From Actinomycetota bacterium (GTDB taxonomy: Bacteria > Actinomycetota > Acidimicrobiia > Acidimicrobiales > Ilumatobacteraceae): DNA of 36,890 nt. The stretch is from positions 1-36,890 of the forward strand of contig CAUJEE010000097.1 in NCBI GenBank assembly GCA_963169215.1, written 5' to 3'. The position numbers and the translations under genes are program-made. Each line of letters starts with the position of its first letter. Position 1 is the first letter of the stretch. Below, in pieces: positions 22,924 to 30,752 of the stretch. The notes under the pieces were generated by a model that saw only the letters and a list, made by a program, of their open reading frames with translations, had not been told where the DNA came from and did not search any database.

Positions 22924-23919
22924 TCAGCGACTGAGGTCGACCACGCTGCGGCCCTCCGCGCGGCCCTCGAGGATCGCTGTTAGCACCTCGTCGAGATCGT
23001 CGAGGGTGATGTCGTGGCCGATCGCGTCGAGGTCGGCGGGCGTCAGATCGGTAGCCAGGCGGCCCCACACCTCGCGGCGGCGGGCGATGGGGGTCTGCAC
23101 CGAGTCGATGCCGAGCAGCGCGACCCCGCGCAGGATGAACGGCAGCACAGTCGTCGGCAGATCGTTGCCGCCGGTGAGTCCCGACGCGGCCACCGCCCCG
23201 CCGTACGTGATGCGCTTGAGCAGATTTGCCAGCGTCACGCCGCCGACGCAGTCGACCGCACCGGCCCACACCATCGACTCGAGCGGGCGACGGCCGGGCT
23301 CGGCCAGTTCGGCGCGGTCGATCACGTGCGCAGCACCGAGACCGCGCAGCCAGTCGGCCGATGATGGCTTGCCGGTGCTGGCCACCACCTCATAGCCGAG
23401 CGCGGCGAGCATGCCCACCGCGGTGCTGCCCACCCCACCGGTGGCGCCGGTGACCAACACCGGCCCCGCGGCCGGGGTGACGCCGTGGTGCTGCAGGGCA
23501 ATCACCGACAATGCGGCGGTGAACCCGGCGGTGCCGATCACCATCGCCTCGCGCTCCGTGAGGCCGGCGGGCAGGGGCACAATCCACTCCTCGGGCACGC
23601 GGGCGTAGCGGGCGAAGCCTCCGTGGCGAGCCACACCGAGGTCGTAGCCGTGCACGATCACCGCGCTGCCCGTGGGCAGCCCGGCGGCCGGCTCGACGAG
23701 CACGCCCGACAGGTCGACCCCTGGCACCAGCGGCGAGATGCGCGCCACCTTGCCCGTGGGCGTGCTGGCCAGGCCGTCCTTGTAGTTGACGCTCGACCAG
23801 TGCACCTCCACCAGCACTCCGTCGGCGGGGAGTTCATCGACGGTCATCGTCACCACGCCACGCTCGACCGCTTCGCCGGAGGTGTCGGCACGAAAGGCAC
23901 GGAACGGGACGATGGTCAT
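22924..23919 (-). CDS. YhdH/AcuI-type zinc-free quinone/acrylyl-CoA reductase family protein
   Basis: A 331-residue medium-chain reductase from ATG 23919, with AGAGGA upstream. The family signatures are SSVNYKDGLAS (43-53), PLVPGVDLSGVL (63-74) and the NADPH-binding GATGGVGS (158-165). The conserved YGG motif near KRITYGGAVAASGLTGGNDL is present. No structural zinc cysteines are seen, as in the YhdH group. AcuI-type members reduce acryloyl-CoA to propionyl-CoA with NADPH; the exact substrate here is inferred from family only. It is divergent from a MarR regulator 121 nt away, which probably controls it. Confidence 0.85.
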   Translation of the reverse strand: MTIVPFRAFRADTSGEAVERGVVTMTVDELPADGVLVEVHWSSVNYKDGLASTPTGKVARISPLVPGVDLSGVLVEPAAGLPTGSAVIVHGYDLGVARHGGFARYARVPEEWIVPLPAGLTEREAMVIGTAGFTAALSVIALQHHGVTPAAGPVLVTGATGGVGSTAVGMLAALGYEVVASTGKPSSADWLRGLGAAHVIDRAELAEPGRRPLESMVWAGAVDCVGGVTLANLLKRITYGGAVAASGLTGGNDLPTTVLPFILRGVALLGIDSVQTPIARRREVWGRLATDLTPADLDAIGHDITLDDLDEVLTAILEGRAEGRSVVDLSR

Positions 23920-24040
23920 CACTGATCCTCTGTGGGTTGCTGTTTGTTGCTGCGGGGCGCTGTCGGTTGCCGTTGGTTGTCGCTCGGCGGGTCGGCGGGC
24001 GTCTCGGCGCGGACCGTCGCGCCACCATAGGCTCCATCCG

Positions 24041-24556
24041 ATGGCCCGTCGCACCCCGCTGTCGTTCGACCCGATCGCCGAGGCCGCGGCCAACTGGACC
24101 CGCGCCGGTTGGGGGGAGGTGGCACCGGGAATGGCGCTGGTGACTTCGATCATGCGCGCCCACCAGATCCTGCTCGCCCGCGTCGATGCCGTGCTCGCCC
24201 CGTTCGGGCTCACCTTCAGCCGGTTCGAGGTGCTGATGCTGCTCGATTTCTCCCGCCACGGACACCTGCCGCTGAGCCGCATCGGCCAGCGACTGCAGGT
24301 GCACCCGGCCAGCGTCACCAACGCCATCGATCGGCTCGAGGCCGCGGCGCTGGTCGAGCGCACCGCGCACCCCACCGACGGGCGCACAACGCTGGCGGCG
24401 ATCACCGCCGCCGGGCGCACGCTGGCGCACGATGCTGCCGCGGCGCTCAATCGCGAGGTGTTCGCGGCCGTGGGCGTCGACGATGGCCAAGCGGGGGCGA
24501 TCGTCGAGGCGTTGGCGCAACTGCGACGCCACGCCGGCGACTTCACCGAAGGCTGA
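24041..24556 (+). CDS. MarR-family transcriptional regulator
   Basis: A 171-residue protein from ATG 24041, with TAGGCT 7 nt before it (24028-24033) and no ribosome site: predicted leaderless. The winged helix is clear: LTFSRFEVLMLLDFSRHGHL, then LSRIGQRLQVHPASVTNAID (recognition helix) and RTAHPTDGRTTLAAITAAGR (the wing with the conserved Asp-Gly-Arg). Dimer helices flank it. It probably represses the divergent reductase gene and may respond to a phenolic or acyl-type ligand. It ends 4 nt before the stop of the convergent SDR gene. Confidence 0.92.
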   Translation: MARRTPLSFDPIAEAAANWTRAGWGEVAPGMALVTSIMRAHQILLARVDAVLAPFGLTFSRFEVLMLLDFSRHGHLPLSRIGQRLQVHPASVTNAIDRLEAAALVERTAHPTDGRTTLAAITAAGRTLAHDAAAALNREVFAAVGVDDGQAGAIVEALAQLRRHAGDFTEG

Positions 24557-24560
24557 GCGG

Positions 24561-25442
24561 TCAGTCCGTGCGGTCCGTGCGGTCGGCGCGTGCCGGGAGA
24601 CGACGGGGGCGAGCGGGTAGGCGGGCCACCATCGTCGCCCGCATCCGCTCGTCGTCGTAGGGGTACTCGGGCCGCGTGCCGTCGGCATCGGTGAAGTCGT
24701 AGTACTCGGCCAGGTCGGCCGCGGCGAACACCCGCCCCGACAGCCGCAACACCTCCGCGTCGGCAGCCAACGCGGCCACCGCCCGGCCGGTGAGAAACGG
24801 CGTCTCGGTGATCGCCGCCGCCACCTCGGCACCCTGGCGTCGAACCCGCTCGGTGCCTACCAGCGGGCCGGGCCACACCGACACGATGGCTATGCCGTAC
24901 GGCCGCAGTTCGCGGGCCGCCACCTGGGTGAAGGCGTCGAGCGCCGACTTGGCCATCGCATGGGCCGGACCGAACGACGGCACCACGGCCCCGACGGCGC
25001 CGATGTTCACCACCAGCCCGCTGCCTTGGCGGGCCATCATCCGCGCCGCGTGCCACGTGGCCACATAGTGCGTGCGCAGCCCCGCGCCCAGCATCTCGTG
25101 GGCCAGCGACACCGGCTGCTCGAAGAACGGGCCGTCGGCCACCTCGTCGAACAGGTCGGTGGGGAAGACGTTGTTCACCAACAGCTCGAGCGTGCCGCTC
25201 TGGTGGCGCACGTGGTTGAACAGTCCGGTGAGCATCGAGTCGTCGTTGTGTTCGATGCGCACGGCACGGCCCTCGCCACCCACCGACGACACCGCCGCCG
25301 CCGTGGCATCGATGCTGCCCGGCGCGCGGGCCAGCGAGTGGGTGCGACCGGTGACGTACACGCGAAAACCGGCCTCACCGAGGGCGATCGCGGTGGCGCG
25401 TCCGATGCCGCGGCTGGCCCCGGTGACTATCGCCGTGCGCAT
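24561..25442 (-). CDS. Short-chain dehydrogenase/reductase-like protein lacking the catalytic Ser and Tyr
   Basis: A 293-residue protein from ATG 25442; AGGGAGG lies 11 nt upstream. The NAD(P)-binding TGASRGIGRATA is at 7-18 and the NNxx motif is N90NVF. The overall plan and the NNVFPTDLF region resemble the DHRS1-like SDR group. The active-site strand reads VVNIGAVGAVVPSFG, then PAHAMAKSALDA: His161 stands where the catalytic Tyr of YxxxK belongs (Lys165 is kept), and Gly/Ala occupy the Ser position. Normal SDR chemistry is therefore unlikely. The tail ends in a charged repeat (ARADRTDRTD). It is convergent with the MarR gene. Confidence 0.85.
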   Translation of the reverse strand: MRTAIVTGASRGIGRATAIALGEAGFRVYVTGRTHSLARAPGSIDATAAAVSSVGGEGRAVRIEHNDDSMLTGLFNHVRHQSGTLELLVNNVFPTDLFDEVADGPFFEQPVSLAHEMLGAGLRTHYVATWHAARMMARQGSGLVVNIGAVGAVVPSFGPAHAMAKSALDAFTQVAARELRPYGIAIVSVWPGPLVGTERVRRQGAEVAAAITETPFLTGRAVAALAADAEVLRLSGRVFAAADLAEYYDFTDADGTRPEYPYDDERMRATMVARLPARPRRLPARADRTDRTD

Positions 25443-25597
25443 TGGTGGGTCGACCTCCCTCGCTTCACAGTAGACCGCGGCGGCCGGAGCGGGACCGGTG
25501 ACGCCGACCCTTCGCCGCGAGCGGGCCTGCAAATCTTGGACGTTTCCTGGAGATCGCCGGGAGTTCTCTTGGGAGGCGGTCGGCTTCACTCGACGAT

Positions 25598-26221
25598 ATG
25601 AACAAACAACTGCTCACGGGTCTCACCATCATCGGGGTCGCCGGCTCGGCCGGTGCCGCCTACGCAGGCGTCAGCGTCATCAACAGCGCGTCGGCGCAGA
25701 ACGCGCCCGGCAGCCCGGCCACCACCGCGGCCAGCACCCAGCCACAGCCGCCGGTCACCCGCACCGTCGTCTACCAGGTGGGTGCCGCCGGCCAGGTGAC
25801 CCTCGCTGTCACCGGCGAGCACTTGGCCGTCAACGGTTCGGCTGCATCGGCCGGATGGTCGGTGGGAGGCGCCAGTGCAACCGGACGCCACGCCGAGGTG
25901 CAGTTCACCGATGGCACCCAGTTGGTCACCTTCCTCGCCGACCTGGTCGACGGCGAGATCGTCGTTTCGGTCAGCAACGTCGTCGCCGGCGCGACCGCAC
26001 CGGGAGTGGATGTCAGCGTGCTCAGCGACAGCGGCACCTGGCTGCCGCGCCCGGCGGTGACTCCCCCCAGCACCCCGGCCGCCACCAACCCCGGCCACTC
26101 CGGCACCACCGCACCGTCGTCGTCCGGCGACGACGACGAATACGACGACGAATACGACGACGACGACGAGGATCACGACGAGGATCACGACGACGAGGAC
26201 GACGAGGAAGACGATGACTGA
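25598..26221 (+). CDS. Secreted or anchored protein with an extremely acidic Asp/Glu tail
   Basis: A 207-residue protein. The signal peptide is MNKQLLTGLTIIGVAGSAGAAYA, followed by an Ala/Thr/Pro linker, a beta-rich domain (about 53-150: TRTVVYQVGAAGQVTLAV, then VQFTDGTQLVTFLADLVDGE) and a tail from about 172 made almost only of Asp, Glu, His and Tyr (DDDEYDDEYDDDDEDHDEDH). The domain is not familiar to me. The tail could bind metal ions or offer a charged surface. Its last 8 nt overlap the next gene. It begins a four-gene coupled operon with ApbE and a ferric-reductase-like protein, which suggests an extracytoplasmic redox role. Confidence 0.75.
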   Translation: MNKQLLTGLTIIGVAGSAGAAYAGVSVINSASAQNAPGSPATTAASTQPQPPVTRTVVYQVGAAGQVTLAVTGEHLAVNGSAASAGWSVGGASATGRHAEVQFTDGTQLVTFLADLVDGEIVVSVSNVVAGATAPGVDVSVLSDSGTWLPRPAVTPPSTPAATNPGHSGTTAPSSSGDDDEYDDEYDDDDEDHDEDHDDEDDEEDDD

Positions 26222-26774
26222 CGATCGGGCGGCGCGGTTGGCCGCGCTGCGCGCTGCTCGCGCTCAGGCGGCCCCACCGTCGGCCGCGTCGGCGACGGCT
26301 GCGTCGGCGTCGGTCGCGGCTGTCGCGGCCAGGCCCGCTCGGCCGTCGCGACCCCAGCAGCGTGTCGCCGCCGGGGCGCGCATCGTCGCCACCGGGTTCG
26401 CCGCCGCAGGTGTGTTCGGGCTGACCACGGTGATCGCCGCCGCCAACCAACCGACGCCGGCCACCAACGACCCTGCTTGGTCGGTCGCCACGCCGGCCAC
26501 CGCCGCTCCGGTGGCCGAAACTCCGGTAGCCGGCACTCTGGCGACCGACGCCCCCGCGGCCGGCACCGCTGGGGTGGAGAGCATCGTGCTCACCATTCCG
26601 CCGCTCGTCACCACCGCCCCGGGCGCGAGTGCGCGACCGGCCGCGGCCGCACCCACGCCCAACCCGGCGGCGGCCCCGGCCCCGGCCCCGGCACCCACCC
26701 CACCGCCGACGGTGGCCCCCACCGCCCCACCGACCACGGCGTGCACCACCAACGCCTCGGGCAAGTGCAAGTGA
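26214..26774 (+). CDS. Membrane-anchored Ala/Pro-rich protein with a Cys-containing C-terminus
   Basis: A 186-residue protein from ATG 26214. A basic cytoplasmic N-terminus (about 1-50, with RPARPSRPQQRVAAGAR) is followed by one helix (about 52-76, ATGFAAAGVFGLTTVIAAA). The extracellular stretch is Ala/Pro/Thr-rich, about 100 residues, and ends TACTTNASGKCK with two Cys six residues apart. There is no recognisable globular domain. The 8-nt overlap with the gene before it and the 4-nt overlap with apbE (GTGA) show tight coupling. It may space or present a short Cys-bearing peptide outside the membrane. Confidence 0.7.
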   Translation: MTDDRAARLAALRAARAQAAPPSAASATAASASVAAVAARPARPSRPQQRVAAGARIVATGFAAAGVFGLTTVIAAANQPTPATNDPAWSVATPATAAPVAETPVAGTLATDAPAAGTAGVESIVLTIPPLVTTAPGASARPAAAAPTPNPAAAPAPAPAPTPPPTVAPTAPPTTACTTNASGKCK

Positions 26775-27703
26775 TCAGCGCCCCGCGCGAGCGGGTGCTG
26801 AAGGTGATGGGCAACCGCGCGCACATCGTTGTGCACGGTGGAAGCGAAGCCCACCTCGACCAAGCCGAGCGCCGCCTGCGCGAGCTCGAGTCGTGGTGGA
26901 GTCGCTTCCTGCCCGACAGCGATATCACACGCGCCAACCGTGCTGCGGGTCGCCCGGTGGTGGTGCACGACGACACCCGGGCCGTCGTGCGCCGCGCGAT
27001 CGACGGCTGGCAGCAGACCATCGGTCGCTTCGACATCACCACCCTGCCCGCGCTGCTGGCCGCGGGCTACACGCACAGCACGGTCGACAACTCCCCCGCG
27101 CCGCCGGTGCCCACCAGTCGCGGTCGTGTCTGCGGGCTGGTACAGCTCGACTATGGCGAGTCGGCGCTCACCGTGCCTGCCGGGGCGGCTATCGATCTCG
27201 GTGGCATCGGCAAGGGCTTCGCCGCCGACGTGGTGGCCGAGGAGTTGGTCGCCGATGGCGCCGACGGCGCGCTGGTGAACCTCGGCGGCGACATCGCCGT
27301 GCAGGGCCTGCCCGCCGACTCGCCGGTATGGTCGCTCGGCATCGACGATCCGTTCCGGCCCGTCCGGCACGGCGGCGAGCCGCACCATGTGGCCCGCTTT
27401 CATCTGGTGAGCGGCGGCGTGGCCACATCAGGTACCACCATCCGCCGCTGGACCCGCGCCGACGGCAGCACTGCCCATCACCTGATCGACCCGACCACAG
27501 CTGCACCAACCAACACCGACGTGCTCACCGCCACCGTGATCGCGGCCGATGCAGCCACCGCCGAAGTGTTCGCCACCGCGGCCACCACCCTGCCTGGCAC
27601 GGAAGCAGTCGCGATGCTCGACGGGGTAGGCCTGGCCGGGCTGGTGGTCACCGACGACGGCTGCGTGCATCGCACCGCGAACCTGAAGGATTACGAGACA
27701 TGA
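26771..27703 (+). CDS. apbE: ApbE-type FAD:protein FMN transferase
   Basis: A 310-residue protein from GTG 26771. Family motifs run in order: WWSRFLPDSDITRANRAAG (N-terminal), AAIDLGGIGKGFAADVVAEE, NLGGDIAVQG, SGGVATSGTTIRRW and HHLIDPTTAAPT. ApbE moves FMN from FAD to Thr or Ser of target proteins using Mg2+, and normally works outside the membrane. No signal peptide is visible here, so either the start is wrong or it acts in the cytoplasm. Its stop overlaps the ferric-reductase-like gene by 4 nt (ATGA). No FMN-binding-domain target with a clear (S/T)GA(T/S) site is in the window. Confidence 0.9.
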   Translation: MISAPRERVLKVMGNRAHIVVHGGSEAHLDQAERRLRELESWWSRFLPDSDITRANRAAGRPVVVHDDTRAVVRRAIDGWQQTIGRFDITTLPALLAAGYTHSTVDNSPAPPVPTSRGRVCGLVQLDYGESALTVPAGAAIDLGGIGKGFAADVVAEELVADGADGALVNLGGDIAVQGLPADSPVWSLGIDDPFRPVRHGGEPHHVARFHLVSGGVATSGTTIRRWTRADGSTAHHLIDPTTAAPTNTDVLTATVIAADAATAEVFATAATTLPGTEAVAMLDGVGLAGLVVTDDGCVHRTANLKDYET

Positions 27704-28284
27704 ACGAACACGCCTGGTGGTACCTCTCGCGCGCCGCGGGCATCGTCGCCTGGGTGCTGCTCGCAGCCACCTGCCTGTGGGGCATTCTGCTGGTCACACG
27801 CATGCTGAAGCCCGCCGACCGACCGGCGTGGCTGCTCGACCTGCACCGCCACCTGGGCGTGCTGTCGATCGTCGCCACCCTTGCCCACGTGGTGGTGCTG
27901 CACTTCGACCAGTGGATGCAGCCGACCTGGACCGAGCTGTTCGTGCCCTGGGCGATGAACAGCTCCACCACCGCCGCCTACAACGACTCGGTGGCGTGGG
28001 GCATCATCGCCATGTATCTGCTGGTGATCGTGCAGGTGTCGTCGCTGGCGATGAAGAAGCTGCCCAAGCGACTGTGGCGGTCGATGCACCTCACGTCGTA
28101 CGCGCTGTTCGCGATTGCCACGGTGCACGGCCTGTGGGCGGGCAGCGACACCGGCAACATCGTGCTGCTCGTCACCATGTCGGCCATCATCGGCATCGTC
28201 GTGTTCGCCCTGCTCGCTCGCATCCTGCAGGGTCGGGCGAAGAAGGCCCAGCGCGCTCGGTCGGAGGCACTCGCAGGGGTCTGA
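27700..28284 (+). CDS. Ferric-reductase-like transmembrane cytochrome b protein
   Basis: A 194-residue polytopic protein from ATG 27700 with about five to six helices. Histidines suited to heme b binding lie at 49/51 (LDLHRHLG), 63/68 (LAHVVVLHF), 130 (RSMHLTSY) and 143 (TVHGLW), the pattern of the Ferric_reduct/MsrQ group. No flavin or NAD domain is attached. It should pass electrons across the membrane between the quinone pool or a flavoprotein and an outside acceptor. Coupled expression with ApbE suggests a flavinylated partner. The C-terminus is basic (QGRAKKAQRARSEA), hence cytoplasmic. Confidence 0.85.
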   Translation: MNEHAWWYLSRAAGIVAWVLLAATCLWGILLVTRMLKPADRPAWLLDLHRHLGVLSIVATLAHVVVLHFDQWMQPTWTELFVPWAMNSSTTAAYNDSVAWGIIAMYLLVIVQVSSLAMKKLPKRLWRSMHLTSYALFAIATVHGLWAGSDTGNIVLLVTMSAIIGIVVFALLARILQGRAKKAQRARSEALAGV

Positions 28285-28298
28285 CCTACCATCGCCCC

Positions 28299-29534
28299 AT
28301 GTTCGAATGGAGCGATGAACAGCTGATGATCCAAGATGCCGTGCGGCGGTTCATCGACGAGGAGGTACGCCCGCACGTCGACGAACTCGAGCACGGCGAC
28401 ATGCCGCCGTACGACATCCTGCGCAAGATGTTCGCCCTGTTCGGGATGGATGCCTTGGCCCGCCAGCGCTTCGAGAAACAGATGGCGCGCGAAAGGGCCG
28501 GCGAGAGCAAGCACGCTGGCGAGAGCGAGGGACGTGACGACAAGGATGGTCGCGGCGACGGCGCCGGCCTCACGCTGATCCCGGTCATCGAGTTGTGCCG
28601 CGTGTGCCCCGGGCTGGTGACCGCGATGGGGGTGAGCGTGGGGCTCACCTCGGCGGCGATCATGGGCAAGGGCACCACCCGCCAGAAAGAGCGATGGGCG
28701 CTCGATCTGCTCACCCTCGACAAGGTAGGGGCGTGGGCGATCACCGAGCCGGGCTCGGGCAGCGACGCGTTCGGCTCGATGAAGAGCACCGCCCGCCGCG
28801 ACGGCGACGACTACCTGCTCAACGGCTCGAAGACGTTCATCACCAACGGCCCATACGCCGACACGATCGTGTTCATCTGCAAGCTCGACGAGGGCAACCC
28901 GCCCGACGAGCGCAAGGTTGTGTCGTTCGTGCTCGACCGCGGCATGCCCGGACTGGTGCAGTCGAAGCCGCTGCGCAAGATGGGCATGCACTCCTCGCCC
29001 ACCGGTGAGTTGTTCCTCGACGACGTGCGCGTGGGGCGCGATCGCCTGATCGGCGAGACCGAGGAGCAGCCCGCCGGCGGGCGCGAGGGAGCCAAGGCGA
29101 CGTTTCAGATGGAGCGCGCCGGCGTGGCCGCGATGGCGCTGGGCATCATCACCGAGTGCCTGCAACTGAGCGTGCGCTACGCCAACGACAGGGTGCAGTT
29201 CGGCAAGCCGATCGGCGAGTTCCAGCTGATCCAGGAGAAGCTGGCGCGGATGGAGGTGGCCCGCTTGAACGTGCAGAACCTGGTGTTCCGCACGATCGAG
29301 ATGGGCGCCGCCGGGCGAACGATGACCCTCGCCGAGGCGTCGGCGATGAAGCTGTACAGCGCCCGCGCCGCGGTGGAGGTGGCGATGGACGCGGTGCAGA
29401 TCTTCGGTGGCAATGGATACATGAGCGAGTTCCGCGTCGAGCAGCTGGCGCGCGACGCGCGTGTGCTGCAGATCTACGGTGGCACCGACGAGATCCAGAT
29501 CACCCACATCGCCAAGGACCTGCTGCGCCGATGA
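28299..29534 (+). CDS. Acyl-CoA dehydrogenase family protein (IVD/LCAD-type base)
   Basis: A 411-residue flavoenzyme from ATG 28299, with TACCAT 6 nt upstream and no ribosome site (predicted leaderless). N-terminal helices are followed by the FAD strand region WAITEPGSGSD (146-156), the KTFITNGPYAD region, NDRVQFGKPIGEFQLIQEKL, and IFGGNGYMSEF at the C-terminal domain. The C-terminal motif is QIYGGTDEIQ, lacking the Glu of the MCAD-type YEGT. The base is therefore probably Glu272 in FQMERAGVA, as in isovaleryl- and long-chain dehydrogenases. A charged 27-residue insert (about 63-89, rich in Glu, Lys, Gly, Asp) is unusual. Substrate unknown. Confidence 0.92.
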   Translation: MFEWSDEQLMIQDAVRRFIDEEVRPHVDELEHGDMPPYDILRKMFALFGMDALARQRFEKQMARERAGESKHAGESEGRDDKDGRGDGAGLTLIPVIELCRVCPGLVTAMGVSVGLTSAAIMGKGTTRQKERWALDLLTLDKVGAWAITEPGSGSDAFGSMKSTARRDGDDYLLNGSKTFITNGPYADTIVFICKLDEGNPPDERKVVSFVLDRGMPGLVQSKPLRKMGMHSSPTGELFLDDVRVGRDRLIGETEEQPAGGREGAKATFQMERAGVAAMALGIITECLQLSVRYANDRVQFGKPIGEFQLIQEKLARMEVARLNVQNLVFRTIEMGAAGRTMTLAEASAMKLYSARAAVEVAMDAVQIFGGNGYMSEFRVEQLARDARVLQIYGGTDEIQITHIAKDLLRR

Positions 29535-30586
29535 AGCTGAGCCCTGATTACCCCGCTGCCCGCGCCGCTTTCCTCGCGGCCGCGTCGTCGCAGTCGGCGG
29601 CGATCGACTCGTTCGCCCACCCCCTGCGCGGCCCCGCCGACGAGGAGTTGTTCGTCGACGTCGCCGCCCTCGGTCCCGCCGACGCCGAACACGTCGTACT
29701 CGTGGTGTCGGCCACCCACGGGGTGGAGGGCTACTGCGGTTCGGCGTTGCAGACCGAGTGGCTCACGCATTGGGCCGACGAGCGCCCAGCGGATGTGCGC
29801 GTGCTGCTGGTGCATGCACTCAACCCGTTCGGAATGGCGTGGCACCGGCGAGTGAACGAGGACAACGTCGACCTCAATCGCAACTGGGTCGACTGGTCGC
29901 GCCCGGCACCGGCCAACCCCGACTACGAGCGTCTGGCCGGCCTGCTGGTGCCCGCCGAGTGGACACCGGCCGAGCAGGAACGCACCACCGGGGCATTGCT
30001 CGCCTACGCCAGCGAGCACGGATTCGAGCGGCTGCAAGAAGTGGTGAGCGGCGGTCAGTACACCCGCCCCACCGGTGTCTTCTACGGCGGTAGCGGGCCG
30101 GTATGGAGCCAGCGTTGGTTCCGCGACTGGTGCGCCTCATCGCTGCGGTCGTGTCGGCGGTTGTACATCGTCGACCTGCACACCGGCCTCGGTCCGTGGG
30201 GGCACGGCGAGTTGATCGCCAGCGCCACACCCGGCGAGCCGCTGTTCGACCGCGTCGCAGGGTTGTGGGCCGACGTCAAGTCGATGATGGCCGGTGACAG
30301 CGTGTCGGCGGTGCTCGCCGGCGACTGGCTGGCGGTCTCCGACCAGCTGGCCCCGCACGCCGAGGTGACCCCGATCACCATCGAGTACGGCACCGTCGAC
30401 ATAGTCACCGTCATGCAGGCGCTGCGCGCCGACGCCTGGCTGTGGGCCCACGGCGACCCACGCGCGGCCGACGCGGCTTCGGTGCGCGGCCAGGTGCGGG
30501 CGGCCTTCGCCGACGACGACCCGGCCTGGATCGCCGCCTGCTGGCCCCGCTTCGCGGAAGTGATGACCGCCGCCCTGCGGGCCTGA
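29531..30586 (+). CDS. DUF2817 protein, M14-like zinc peptidase
   Basis: A 351-residue protein from ATG 29531, overlapping the acyl-CoA dehydrogenase stop (ATGA). Zinc-ligand candidates are His63 and Glu66 (SATHGVEGYCGS) and His217 (VDLHTGLGPWG). NEDNVDLNRNWVDW provides the Arg used for carboxylate binding, and a later Glu in TIEYGTVD is a likely general base. This set is typical of DUF2817, a carboxypeptidase-fold family of unknown substrate. It lacks a signal peptide and should be cytoplasmic. Coupling to the dehydrogenase is positional; I know of no joint pathway. Confidence 0.88.
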   Translation: MKLSPDYPAARAAFLAAASSQSAAIDSFAHPLRGPADEELFVDVAALGPADAEHVVLVVSATHGVEGYCGSALQTEWLTHWADERPADVRVLLVHALNPFGMAWHRRVNEDNVDLNRNWVDWSRPAPANPDYERLAGLLVPAEWTPAEQERTTGALLAYASEHGFERLQEVVSGGQYTRPTGVFYGGSGPVWSQRWFRDWCASSLRSCRRLYIVDLHTGLGPWGHGELIASATPGEPLFDRVAGLWADVKSMMAGDSVSAVLAGDWLAVSDQLAPHAEVTPITIEYGTVDIVTVMQALRADAWLWAHGDPRAADAASVRGQVRAAFADDDPAWIAACWPRFAEVMTAALRA

Positions 30587-30624
30587 CCGCGCCGGCCCAG
30601 GTTTCTGCTCGCCCGCAGCCCAAT

Positions 30625-30668
30625 GTTGGCGTTCATGCCGTGCGCCGCTGGGCATGAACGCCAACTTT
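30625..30668 (+). terminator. Strong hairpin after the DUF2817 gene
   Basis: GTTGGCGTTCATGCC (30625-30639) and its perfect complement (30651-30665) form a 15-bp stem with an 11-nt loop, followed only by TTT. It lies 39 nt after the stop. The short T tract leaves open a mobile or regulatory role, but termination is the simplest reading. Confidence 0.55.
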
Positions 30669-30752
30669 GGTGCACGAGATCGGCAGAAGGATGTGTACCA
30701 AACCAACAGTGAACGATGTGCAGAAACAGCATTGGCCTGGTAGAGTGCCACT

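Noticed and set aside
25970-25995. ApbE flavinylation site in the acidic-tail protein (AGAT)
   Set aside because: The established motif needs Ser or Thr before Gly-Ala-(Thr/Ser); here that residue is Ala, so I do not call it a site.
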